From Symsagittifera roscoffensis (lineage: Eukaryota > Xenacoelomorpha > Acoela > Convolutidae): 64,000 bases of DNA. Made by a program: the position numbers and the translations under genes. This document shows positions 43,201 through 53,219 of this stretch, piece after piece. The stretch's first letter is position 1, and the number at the start of each line of letters is the position of its first letter. The notes beneath the pieces were generated by a model that was not told the origin of the DNA, did not search any database, and saw nothing but the letters and a program-made list of their open reading frames with translations. The stretch is taken from contig NC_087064.1 of assembly GCF_963678635.1 (NCBI RefSeq), positions 41,755,165 through 41,819,164 of the forward strand, read 5' to 3'.

Positions 43201-43765
43201 ACCGACTGGTTCAAAATATCTGGTGGGTTCAAACTCCGCACCATATTGCAGTAGTAGATATCCTACACACATGGTGGTGATGGATGCAAGGACACAGCAG
43301 GTGTTGATTGACCAACTTTTCTCTGTGCTAAAGTGCGTGAGGTTGGCCAGAATGTCGGAGAGGTCACATGATTTATTGGCGAAGATCTTTCGGGCAGTCT
43401 CGAAGAGATCTGAAGGCGAGTTGCAAGACGTAGTGGGTGAAGAGTTTCTGAGATTAAACGAAGGCAATGTGAGTGAGTTCCAGAAGCAGAAAGCGAGTGG
43501 AGCGTTACCCACTGAATTCCCCACCATAGAAGAGAAAGACGACTTACACAGAATTCTGATGGAGGTGGAACCGTTGCTGGGAGCCTCAGGGTATCGGACC
43601 CGAAGGAACATAGTGAGAACCCATGGGGAGTATCCTTGCCACTGCTTGGCGCAGACGTTGTGGTACCCCAAACGCGGGAATCTGATGCTAGTATGGGACG
43701 TGGAGGAGTTGTACTCCACAGGGGTTGCCCGATCAGAATCAACAGGTGTCAATCGTGGTGGTTAG
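40073..43765 (+). CDS. ORF4: large protein of unknown function
   Basis: 1230 codons; the frame is open from 40058, the first in-frame ATG is 40106, and most of the overlap with ORF3 precedes any strong coding signal, so fusion to ORF3 by a -1 shift is likely. I recognise no catalytic domain. Visible parts: a conserved-looking N-terminal segment (GMEPRFIGWNVAAAHTFDF), an acidic linker with DQDDDDD (about 170-220), a basic cluster that could be a nuclear signal (VRRARKGLKRLKGK, about 365-380), then about 800 mostly helical residues. Possible metal ligands occur in GHVCNLGHC (about 933) and YPCHC (about 1188). It is neither env-like (no signal peptide or clear membrane segment) nor similar to gag. 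Confidence 0.75.
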   Translation: MAFRVQAAAGPMPSIYTDKEDVVGSHISPIIAPRIGAARDAEKRMLKWSEGMEPRFIGWNVAAAHTFDFSFPDAWSRKKIKALPSRRPEVSAERWNEVYSPTDDWSRLKWSGEVKVVMMEVAKESRGGSYITVEDLAPHGEESVEFLVNDELFYHAGDMTVPARPDSGIDSQQGPSGPRPKPDAGDDELMDQDDDDDIEGKTGKPGETDLGALERDLLEYRFSEDDDGEVDRSLLLMTPSSFMSPTNEASADLSPIDPISQTRECRSRDPQKLLHESPRRRKIEESMRVSFLSTLPEEEWERWVNFMERSWDVIRRYGTQSIMKVGLNQPIMREVLEKIVNSMESDVLTESVTEDSADDQQVAKKLPVRRARKGLKRLKGKTGSRAMNPRVVKSRASAVVTSLTSAGRSGESGQGDSATLTGGEKENLIPPMLLAGLTTTAVRSKKTARTLADTKLEMEIISQCGSGGLEDYRPSRTNIAKLKLEGQLDVVEYSRVTVPESVHMGDPAGGYVEMLKARNSARGHLMAWSEKRAMQEYLKELTENSNLNRQEYGTVMSSEANEIGLERLLEISWRAALQRYFDESMHAPATVAAYLAHPCMRTDLQVRLAWCLMGIKKAEYEASNDSKSREQELELMEALRALISKDDSAIAWAKRKDALCFVRFVVDRIPTPVLGECIKIIRQKGVDCERNFLRALLELYQDMPLTVPNKESKYMESYRKLEEVRRYSNKELKVSRELIEAVKGQKEFATLGKLKSFQYVSGIPGMAYNPFVNEEAREAYFDYEQVIVLNFWIERIKETGMLMVEQPKLGIILEERVVEPSVPELKGQVSFDCGSWDGPLKTSLVTMWELMKPSWCPHPNAGLIWDMTADITLDLDDDASLHDLAMIHHLLAMRLTKRKSNPSTELSEEGPSSNWLKQGTCLAQHSGMEGHVCNLGHCLVTLSEQHRQKARLYGRLSMSDKSGMELVADCHGVTDVNLITALGFCSMTSSIESLERLERAHELVTSLSVEVFPGALQTEQKIGGWREALENEMNLKDSEAYHKPTGSKYLVGSNSAPYCSSRYPTHMVVMDARTQQVLIDQLFSVLKCVRLARMSERSHDLLAKIFRAVSKRSEGELQDVVGEEFLRLNEGNVSEFQKQKASGALPTEFPTIEEKDDLHRILMEVEPLLGASGYRTRRNIVRTHGEYPCHCLAQTLWYPKRGNLMLVWDVEELYSTGVARSESTGVNRGG

Positions 43766-44378
43766 TGCCATGCTGGCAGTGAGATGGCTGGAGGCTAACG
43801 CGGACACAAGTGAGCAGGAGACGGCCGTGCCGACTCCTGAGCAGCTGAGCAACGTGAAGATGAGTCGTGAATTGGATCTTTTCAGAACCACCTGCAAGGT
43901 TCTGAGGATACCTAAAGCCATTGAAAGAATATGGTCAAGGCAAAGATTGATGCCTTGGTTCCGTGCAGTGATGACATCATGGATGTATGAACGCGCGAAG
44001 CGTCACATGTCGAGGAACACGGAAGCCTATCAATCTTTCCAGCTAGATATAGGACCAGGAGCCTATAAGAGAGCATTCCTGGCGCACAGAAACGCGGTCA
44101 CCACGTCGGTGAAGCGAGTAGCTGGAGCGCCTTGTGTAACTGAAGATGAGAAGAAAGAGGTCTTAAGAGCTGACCTAGAACGAAACGTGAGCCTATGTCT
44201 TCACAACAGCTTTTGCAGGAATCGGGAGCAAAAGGTTAATGTTGACTTGCTACCTTGTTGCAAACCGAGGCTGTTGGAACAGGAGAGTTGGGGCACGGCC
44301 CGCAACTCCATGGACATGCTGGAGAAAGTATTGGAAGACAGCGAAGCTGAAGATCAAGATGGAGAAGTGATGGAATGA
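43692..44378 (+). CDS. ORF5: short C-terminal ORF, probably continuation of ORF4
   Basis: The frame is open from 43692; the first ATG is at 43770, inside the region where the ORF4 frame has just ended (43765). The frame lies at +1 relative to ORF4, and a GGGG run at 43721-43724 in the overlap is a simple place for a one-base indel. About 200 residues: helical, with basic clusters (WMYERAKRHMSRN), several Cys near the end (CLHNSFCRNREQ, LLPCC) and an acidic tail (EDSEAEDQDGEVME). No domain is recognised. It reads best as the end of the ORF3-5 polyprotein. Confidence 0.65.
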   Translation, partial: YGTWRSCTPQGLPDQNQQVSIVVVSAMLAVRWLEANADTSEQETAVPTPEQLSNVKMSRELDLFRTTCKVLRIPKAIERIWSRQRLMPWFRAVMTSWMYERAKRHMSRNTEAYQSFQLDIGPGAYKRAFLAHRNAVTTSVKRVAGAPCVTEDEKKEVLRADLERNVSLCLHNSFCRNREQKVNVDLLPCCKPRLLEQESWGTARNSMDMLEKVLEDSEAEDQDGEVME

Positions 44379-45115
44379 AGATGAACGAAGAAGAGAAGAG
44401 AAGGAGAGAAAACTTGATTGTCTTTGTGTGCTAAAACTTAAACCAATCAACCAAGTTTTGATTATTGAACTTGTGAAACTTTTTGTTTTGATTTAGTTTG
44501 GTCAAACCAAACTTTGAAAATTGTTGAATTGTTGAAAAAGAAATTTTAGTTATGATTATTTATGTATGTATATATAGAACATAGGTGAGTATATTTACCT
44601 ATTTAAACACGATTGAAGTTTTTAACCTGTGTAAGACACAATTTCACTGTGTGGCGACATGGTAAGATTGAGTAAACTCGCTCGAGAAGGGTGGGTAACT
44701 CAATAACTTTCCTAGCCACAGAGTTTCTTAGTTTTAATATTGAAAGGACCGCATAAATAACTGATTATACTTGGTGAGTGACGTTAAGTTTATTTTAACG
44801 GGTGCGTGGCCGTGCCACGTCCCACTTTTTAATCACAAAGAGCGAAAAGAAATTTTATGGCAAGACGACGTAAGTAGTCAGAAAAATTTTTTTATCTAGG
44901 ACACTCCTCATGATGCAAATTTTGTGAAAATGTTAAAAGGCAGTGAGATGTAGTACGATGCCATTTGTGAATACGTAGTGAGTTGAGGTGGGGTAGATAA
45001 ATTTCATTTTCTTATGCGATTTGTAAGATTGATTACAGAAAAATGGATAACTACTTGACGATAACCCGGTGTTATGCGATCAATAGTGATATTGATGGGG
45101 ACTGTCCGTAGAGTA
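44379..45115 (+). other. 3' untranslated region before the 3' LTR
   Basis: AT-rich and free of credible genes. A purine-rich run GATGGGG at 45094-45100 is the only polypurine-tract candidate near the LTR and ends 15 nt before it. The bases directly abutting the LTR (TAGAGTA) are not a normal polypurine tract. Confidence 0.5.
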
Positions 45116-45998
45116 TGTGCCATTCTGCTAGATGGCACAGCGCAACCTTCCGGGGACATGAAAAAGAAAGAATAAAGGCCTTATTAACGAAAAAGTATTG
45201 CAAAGGAGGGTCAGAATATTCTGGAATATTTATTTTTAAAAATTCGATTTTCAAGTTGATATTTCTCAGAAATACGAAAAACGGCCATTTTGAGCCAAAA
45301 AAGTGACGAAAATCAGAACAACGACAAATATTGTGAAAAACAGTCGCACAAGAGACGGAAAATACGAAGCCTCTTATTGTGGCAACAACGCACGATAAGA
45401 CACTTGTCAGCGGATACTAGTGGAGAAGGAAGCTTCAGTGGGGAAGGAGTATTCCACGGAACCCTCCCGGGACGCAAATTAGGAGAGATAAGAGCGTTAT
45501 CGCTGGAATATCACGGGAGCGGAGGCTTGGTCCCCCAGAGACTGTTTATGTGAAGGGACTGTATGAAACTGACTATATAGCTACTTGGATGTCGTGAAAT
45601 TTTAATTTAACACCGGTGTAACTTGATATTTTAGAATATGAGTAGCTAGAAAGAGGAAAGGGTCAATCCATCTCCAATGGATTTAATATAGAACTGTCAC
45701 ACAAAAACATATTAAAATAGGTTGTTCGAGCCGTGTTTTTAATGACAATCACGTAGTCTGAGGATCCGAGACTCAGCTATGTGGTTGTGTTCGCATGTAA
45801 ACGAAAGCTGATCAAAAGTCGTTTGACTGATGGCCTAAAAATGGTAACTTTTTACTTAGACCTAGACAGACCAGAAAATCAACTGGCAAGGTCGAGACGG
45901 TGAAAAACGAGTAGGATTAAGGTAACTGACGCCTGCCAGTCGTTATTAGGTACTTTTTCTACGCTCCGTCGCTGTGTAGTATTTGGGCGAATGTTACA
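45116..45998 (+). repeat. 3' LTR
   Basis: 883 bp, equal in length to the 5' LTR and differing at about seven positions. It ends at TTACA followed by TTGATT of the flank. Confidence 0.93.
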
Positions 45999-48002
45999 TT
46001 GATTAAAAATAACTTAACTGACACTACCCATATAAATATAATTTGAAGATGTAGTGTCGGTTGTGAGTAGAGTTACTCCTAAATTACCTTTATGTACAGA
46101 GATAGTAGCGACTGCTTTCCTTGAAAAATCATTTCGGATTTGAAAAAAATAATATATGAGACTGTTCAAGATACCATACCTAATCTGTATTGTCTGCTAT
46201 TATTTCTTCCTCGTCCGTTTGTGGTCGAAATTTGTTTTTTGCCTGATATTCTAAGTCTCAATTGTGTTGAAAGTAATCTATAATGAACCATGCTAGGTCT
46301 TTGTAGATCAATTTTTTTATTTGTTATCTTTCAATTTCAGTGAGTGTTTCACGAATTGAATCTAGAAATTGTGAGAAAAGATTTGTTTCTCGTCTTACTA
46401 TTGCGTGTCGAGATGATTGCGATGTACATACATAAAAGGTGTCATTCGTTTCTGATATCAAATTATCGCTATTAATGATGGAAAAATAATCGTTTGTAAA
46501 AAGTGAAATTGGTCCTTGTGATTTTTTGTATTGTATGTTTGTGATATCTTCTGTGACACCTTTGATAAGTCTAACTCTATATCATCTGTTTGTATTCGGT
46601 GTGGTGGTTGATTTGATGATTGTGGTGGTACAATTTCGATAGTGAATATACCGTAATGTGAAATGATTATAATAATGGCTAGTAAAAGGTGATCGAGTAC
46701 TTGTCTATTGATTTTTACTCCAGGAATTTCTTGTTTGCATAGGCTATTTCCTTTTTCAAACAAATTTGCAATTAGGTAATGGCAAAGTTGTACCTGTCCT
46801 CTAGCGGGATTGCTTTGTGGGTAGATGACAAAGGAAAGGCTAAAACAATCGTCAAAATTAGAATAATTGTCAGAATAATTGTCAAAACGAGTCTTACTGG
46901 TTTACAAAGGTTGTGAATTTTTAATTCTTCGTTTAACTTTTAAAGATGATGTTGTTGTGGGTTTTGATTCCGAAAAATATTTTTGTTCGTTTTTTGGTTT
47001 ATTTTTATCGCCGATTAAATCTCGATTGTGATTGAGTCAGGTTCCGAAACTGCGTTTCGTGTTTTGGAAAAAAAAATTTCAAAGTTTTGTTTTGTTTTGC
47101 GAATATCGCTTTTTTTCTTATTTGTTTTTTCGATCTGATGTATCCTTTTCTTGTTTAAGTGGTGTAATTACAAAATTTTATCTTTTGTTTTTAATCAAAC
47201 AATTGTGGAGTGCTAATGTTTGATTGTTTCCTAGATTATTTCTTGACATAAGTGTTAGAATGATAGTTGCAAAACCCAGGGGCTAGATTTTTATGTTTCC
47301 TAAATTGTTAGTTCATACGATTTTTGTGAGATTATCCTAAGCTTGGGGCAAAAATTTTCGAGTGTAAGCGGGTTGGAGAGAGTATATCAGTTCTTAGAAT
47401 GATATTATATTTTCTCGGTGATTAAGTTTTATTTTAAGAAAAATTACTTAATCTTATTTAGGGTTTTGATCTGTGACCGAGGGTTGGAGAACAGTAGACC
47501 AATCCACAAGGGTCAGGTAAAATTAAAACGTAAATAGATCATTCCACACCATTTCAATTCCTGGGTCAATTAAGAGCCTGGGTCAATTAAGAGGAGAGGC
47601 TCAAGCGAAGGATGAGTAACAGGAGTTCTTCACTCTTTGTCTTAATCAAAATTGTTAGTTATTCAAAAGTCTTTATTAGTATTGGGTCTTTGATAAGGAG
47701 GGTAAAGTGAATCGACGTTTGATATCGTTGAACACTTTTTTTAAGAGATGGGGAGAACAAATTTGTTCTAATTGATCCCAGGAAAAAAAATTTCAATTGA
47801 ATTAAATTTAGAATTGAGTTAGAAATTAAAGATCCAAGGATAGCTTGATGATCTGCTGTAAAAAAAAATTTAGGTTGTTACAGAACAAAGATAGGCCTTG
47901 ACACCATTTTTAAATAAAATTTAAGTTTTTTAGAGAAAGGTTAAAAATTTAAGAAAAGGTTGATTTAAAAATTAGAGATTTAAATGATAATAATTTTTGA
48001 GT
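45999..48002. other. AT-rich flank, no convincing gene
   Basis: Very AT-rich DNA between the giant element and the macrosatellite. Apart from the weak minus-strand frame at 46458-46763 and a duplicated GGGTCAATTAAGAG (47572 and 47583), I see nothing recognisable. It should be the other half of the element-bearing locus cut at 21740, but I cannot show continuity. Confidence 0.5.
46458..46763 (-). pseudogene. Minus-strand fragment with a hydrophobic segment, possible old retroelement piece
   Basis: 101 codons on the minus strand with a hydrophobic run (HLLLAIIIIISHYGIF, about residues 25-40) followed by a Pro/Gln-rich, acidic stretch. It may be a membrane-anchored relic such as an env-like fragment of the minus-strand retroelement family. 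There is no motif that decides this, and neighbouring frames are broken. Confidence 0.25.
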
Positions 48003-49462
48003 GATTATGATTACGTTTTAGATTAAAAAACAAGGAAGCTGGATTGTGCGAGGATGAGGACGTGAGTCCTCTAGAAGCAAGAAGTTTTTTATAAATCTAA
48101 TAAAACTAACTTTAGATTAATTTACTTACTAGTTTTTGTAATTTCGATTCATTTAATTTTTTTTTACAAAGTTACTGCAGATTTGATAAATTGAACGACA
48201 TTTGTTTTTTTAATTGATCAATTTTAGGTTATACAAAATAATTTAAATCATTGAGGCTTGGAAATGAAACTTACCGCTCCTAGTAAGGTTTTTTCTTGTT
48301 AGTGAATGAAAATCTACTGCATTGAGAATTTTATAGAGAAATAACCGTGGCGCCTGCGTCGTTTCACGATATAGGGGCTCGTTCTGTTGTTCAGGTTTTG
48401 ACCTGATGTTAACCGTATCGAGTGGTTCATTTTATTAGACTTATTGAGACGTAGAGATATACTCATTAATTTTGCAATACTATCGAACCTTTGTGGTGTT
48501 TTTGATCTAATTTTTATTTTGAATTTTCTAAAATTAAATTTGTTGGGGTCTTGTTTGAGATTCTTGGTTGCACTATATGAGTTTCTGTCCTGGGTGGCTC
48601 ACTCATGGAGTAATTTGAGATAAGATACACCGTCCGCTCGTCACGCTATCTTTTTTCGGCCGGATAGATTCGTGCAACTTCTTAGTCTAATATGTATCTT
48701 ATTCTTACTCTTAAAAATCCTTGTCTCAATTGATCTAGTGCATACTGGTATTTGCGAGATAAAATATCAGGAATTGTTCTGAAGGGTAAGACTGTTTGCG
48801 AAATTAATTTTATTATGTTCTGTTGCTGAAACTATTGGTTGTTTCAGCCGTACAATTTACAGTAAGTGTTAGTTATGGATCATAACTGTTTAGTTGAAAA
48901 TACTTTCAGAGATAGTTTTATCAATAAAATAATTGGATAAAATTACTAGTTTTAAAATGGTTCGAGTTGGGTGACATTTTATAATAAATCTGCTTAATGC
49001 ATGAGTCAACCGACATAAAAAAAATCTTATATTTTTCACTTCTGAGAAAAATTCGTTGTAGTTTTTTGTTCTGGCTTTCAAAGAAAATGAGGAATTGATA
49101 TTGATACGATTGGCTTGATTTTTATTTTCAAGACCATTTATACAAAGAATGTTGACTGTGTGTGAGTATCGATCCAAAAATCCTATCTATTCAAGCGAGT
49201 TTGCTTCCACTAGACTACACTGCACTTGGATTATCTGCTCGGTTGATATTAAATAGTTGCACTACTTGAATTGTTCAATCGTGGCAACTTATTTGCCCAC
49301 AATTTTGTTCCAAGTTGAATCGACTACAACTTATTGGTCATACTATTCCGACTCAGTTTTTAGACCTCTACGCTTGATATTGCAAGTACAAAATTTATAG
49401 TTTAACAAAATAATCATCCATACCAATTGAGAACAGTCGGAACACTTACGATTTGCACTGAT
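48003..49462 (+). repeat. Macrosatellite monomer, diverged copy interrupted at its 3' side
   Basis: From the AGGAAGCTGG...GTGCGAGGATGAGG landmark (48030-48065) this follows the monomer for about 1.46 kb, including the hairpin GCTGAAAC/GTTTCAGC and the tRNA-like segment (49155-49226). The match stops at 49462 (GATTTGCACTGAT) and resumes at 50733, so a foreign block sits inside it. Confidence 0.75.
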
Positions 49463-50732
49463 TTAAGCGCAATTTTGTCGCTTCTAATCTAATTTGGATC
49501 GCATCAAACACTTTTGAATTAGGCTAGTAAAAATTAAAATTTAGCTATGGAAAACTAATTTTTGAAGCTTATAGTTTAGCCTTTTGCCAGGACTTAGAGT
49601 TGCAAAAATTGCAAAAATTAATCTGCAAAATGCAAATTCATTACGAGGCCAAAGTGTGCATTCTGTGCCTTGGAAGCGGATTCCGCAACATTCCCAAATC
49701 AAATTTGTCAAAGAATCCGCACTATTGCTACGTTTCTTTGATCTACTTTGCTGTTTTGGATTCCGCAAACAAACGCCTAAAACACTGTATCGTTCAAAAT
49801 TGCTCCAAAATTAGGCGAACTTGCGAACCCAGAAAAGTTTGTGGAATCCACAAGCAAATAATGAGTTATTTGTATAGCTGAATTGAGCTGTTGCGGAATC
49901 CGTAGCTGTGAGCGGAATCCGCAAATTGTAATTGGGATCCATTTACATATATGTATGTGTAGTAGCACTTAAAACAAAATCTTTTAATTACTACATTGAT
50001 CAGCTACCAGTTGAAATACCAACACTTTGATCTCAAATCCAGTCAAACACTCAACTTCGAACTCAAATCCTGTCGAACATACCCAACTTCGATCTCAATT
50101 CCTGACAACCATATGCAACTTCGATCTCATCTCAATTCCTGTCAAACATACTCAGCTTCAATCTCACTTCCTACAAAGGTTAACTTCGATTTCAATTCCT
50201 GTGATTAATCTCATTTCCTGTAAACTTATTCATCAGTTCAATTCAAGCCATTCAATTAAAATTAAAAAAAAATTAGTTAACCCATTTTGAAAGTTTTTCA
50301 AAATGTGAAACCAGAACATAGTTTAATAAGGCAATATTTTAGGGACTATATAATCGTGTTTTTGAGTTTAAAACCTAAATCTGCTCTAAATCAATTTGAC
50401 TAATTCTTATCTAATACTACTTTGCTCAAATTAGTTAAATAGATCATTTACTCTCTGTGAACAAAATGTTTTGAATTCACGCTACCAGATACTGAATCTC
50501 AAATACAAAATCCCAAATACTGAATCTCAAATACTGAATCCCAAATAATGACCTAATTTGGCCTTTTGTCAACCCAATAATGAATTCACTTAATTACCGA
50601 ATTAACTCAATGAATTTATTTGGTGTTGTGTTTCCAAAAATATGATCCCAAAAATTGCTTGGAAACACTAAAGTGTGACATCCATTGATTTACCTAAATA
50701 ATGTTTTAAGATTTGTTCGTAGATTTCGCTGT
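49463..50732. other. 1.27-kb block inserted in a macrosatellite monomer
   Basis: It does not match the monomer. It holds a cluster of GCGGAATCC/GGATTCCGC motifs (49676-49935), a stretch of imperfect TCAATTCCTG/CTTCGATCTCA repeats (50020-50220) and a short ACTGAATCTCAAATA repeat (50490-50550). No gene is recognised. Several 60-90 codon frames on either strand are repeat by-products. Confidence 0.5.
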
Positions 50733-53219
50733 CAATGGTTAAGTCCTTGCTTTTATATTCCGCATGCGCATAGGCAAGTTCAGTAACAAACAATTTTCTG
50801 AGTTCCTTTACAGTTTGCGGATTCCGCTTACAAATTTTGCGGATTCCACTTACATTTGCGGATTCCAATTACATTTTGCGGAAACTAATTAAAGTAGCGG
50901 AATCCAAATCAACTAGCTGTATTTGCTTGTTGCGGAATCCGCATCAAATAAATGTGCTTACAAAATTTACGTTACAAGTTTATGTACGCGGAATCCACGT
51001 AAATCTTGTAAGTGGAATCCACTTACATTTTGGAACATATTTAAATACTTGTCTCTGGAATCCAGGAACATACAGACACAAATTAGTGCGCCTATTCACA
51101 GCATAGTTTGACCTCGTAATGTTTTGATTTGTGCTTTTGCTTTTTACGTAACTGTTTCAATCAATACTTAGATTGAAAATTTCTTCGTTTATTAGTTCTA
51201 ACCACGCACAAAAAATACTAAATTTGCAAAAAACAATCATAATTCCTGTGGTCGGATTATACTGTGCTAATTAAGCGGTAACTGACAATTGGTTTTTGTT
51301 TTACGAGAAAGTCGCTGACGGTGAGTTTGATTCAACATACCATGCTGCCAAGCTACTTCTAACAAATTTTGATTCGAAACTTCTTTGAACAATTTGTTAC
51401 TCAAAACAATCTTCATGATCATGATTACACAATGAAATCAAGAAGAGCTTTGAAGCTCAAATTAAATATGTACTTTACTAATTGTCTGAAAAATGGTGCG
51501 CCGATTTTTCTGTGTAAGAAAAACATGAAAAGCAATAATTTATTTCTAAATTAGATAAAGTATTTGAGATAAATAGAATTTACGTGGACTTTAATCACGG
51601 CTTCAAGTTCGTTTAGCACACGAATCAACTGAGCAATTGAATCTCGTTTCAGAAGTCCCTGCAGTTTTTAAGGGACCACTGAGTAATTTGACTGCAAGTG
51701 GATCAAACGATTCGAGAAAAGACTCGAACTTTCTAGAAGATAATGATTATGTTTTAGATTAAAAACAAGGAAGCTGGATTGTGCGAGGATGAGGATGTGA
51801 GTCCTCTAGAAGCAAGAAGTTTTTTATAAATCTAATAATAACTAACTTTAAAGTAATTTACTCACTAATTTTTTTATTTTCGATTCATTTAATTTTGTTT
51901 TTCTAAAAATTTTAAAGTTACTGCAGATTTAATAAAATGAAGGACATTTGTATTTTTAATCAATCAGTTTTAGGCTCTACAAAATTACTACACATCATTG
52001 AGAGGTATAAGACTGGAAAATGAAATTTACTGCTCCAAGTAAATTGTATTTCTTGTTACTGAATGAAAATCTACTACATTGGGAATTTTTTAGAGAAATA
52101 ACCGTGGAGCCTGCGTCGTTTCACGATATAGGGGCTCGTTCTGTTCTTCGGGTTTTGACCTGACGTTAACTGTATCGTGCGGTTGACTTGATTAGACTTA
52201 CTGATACTTAGAGATATACTCATTAATTTTGCAATACTATCGAACCTTTGTGGTGTTTTTGATTTTATTTTTATTTTGAATTTTCTAAAATTTAATTAGT
52301 TGGGGTCTTGTTTGAGACTCTTGGTCTCACCATATGATTTTCTGTCCGGAGTGGCTCACTCATGGAGAAATTTGAGATAAGGTACACCGTCTGTTCGTCA
52401 CGCTACCATTTTTTGGGCGGATAGATTCGTGCAACTTTTTAGTCTAATACGTATCTTAATCTTACTCATAAATATCATTGTCTCAATTGATCTAGTGTAT
52501 ACTGGTATTTGCAAGATAAAATATCAGGAATTGTTCTGAAGGGTAAGACTCTTTGCTAAATTATTTTTATTCTGTTCTGTTGCTGAAACTATGAGTTGTT
52601 TCAGCCGTACAATTTACAGTAAGTGTTAACCATGGATCATGATTGTTTAGTTGAAAATACTTTCAGAAATAGTTTTATCAATAAAATAATTGGATTAAAT
52701 TACTAACTTTAAAATGGTTAGAGTTGGGTGATATTTTATTATAAATCTGCTTAATGCATTAGTCAACCGACATTAAAAAAAAATCTTATGTTTTTCACTT
52801 CTGAGAAAAATTGGTTGTAAGTTTTTGTTCTGACTTTCAAAGAAAATGAGGAATTGATATTGATATGATTGGCTTGGTTTTTATTATTAAGACCATTCAT
52901 ACAAAAAGGGTTGACTGCGTGTGAGTATCGATCCAAAAATGTTATCTATTCAAGCGAGTTTGTTTCCACTAGACTACACTGCAGTTGGATTATCTGCTCG
53001 GTTAATAATCAATAGTTGCAGTACACGAATTGTTCAATCGTGGCAACTTATTTGCCCACAATTTTGTTCCAAGTTGAATCGACTCCAAGTTATTGATCAT
53101 ATTATTCCGACTCAGTTTTTAGACCTCTACGCTTGATTTTGCAAGTACAAAATTTATAGTTTAACAAAATACTCGTCCATACCAGTTGCGAACAGTCGGA
53201 ACTTTTACGATTTGCACTG
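50733..53219 (+). repeat. Macrosatellite monomer 1 of the array (2.49 kb)
   Basis: Begins TCAATGGTTAAGTCCTTG and includes, in order: a cluster of GGAATCC/GGATTCC motifs (50815-51060), the CGGTAACTGACAATTGG box, the GTGCGAGGATGAGG box (51781), ATATAGGGGCTCG, the hairpin at 52582-52605 and the tRNA-like segment at 52914-52985. Confidence 0.85.

Larger units (their letters stand above)
21741..45998 (+). mobile_element. Giant 24.3-kb Ty3/gypsy-like LTR retrotransposon with extra ORFs
   Basis: Two 883-bp direct repeats (21741-22623 and 45116-45998), beginning TGTG and ending TTACA, bound 22.5 kb that holds, in order: a tRNA-Asn primer binding site, a 3-kb structured leader, gag, protease, RT, RNase H, integrase with a macro-like C-terminus, and a second coding block of about 8.8 kb with an SGNH hydrolase. 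The order RT-RNase H-integrase makes it Ty3/gypsy type. Coding DNA is visibly more GC-rich than the AT-rich flanks. Only a 3-bp TTG is shared by the two outer flanks, so a clean target duplication is not evident. Most gypsy elements are 5-12 kb, so this one is exceptionally long. Several stops and frame changes suggest that this copy is not autonomous. Confidence 0.9.

Noticed and set aside
41860-43752. Minus-strand ORFs opposite ORF4 (41954-42307, 43195-43752)
   Set aside because: Shadow frames of ORF4 with no motifs.
40073-44378. Env glycoprotein in the 3' ORFs
   Set aside because: The position fits, but there is no signal peptide, furin-type site, fusion peptide or C-terminal membrane anchor in ORF3, ORF4 or ORF5.
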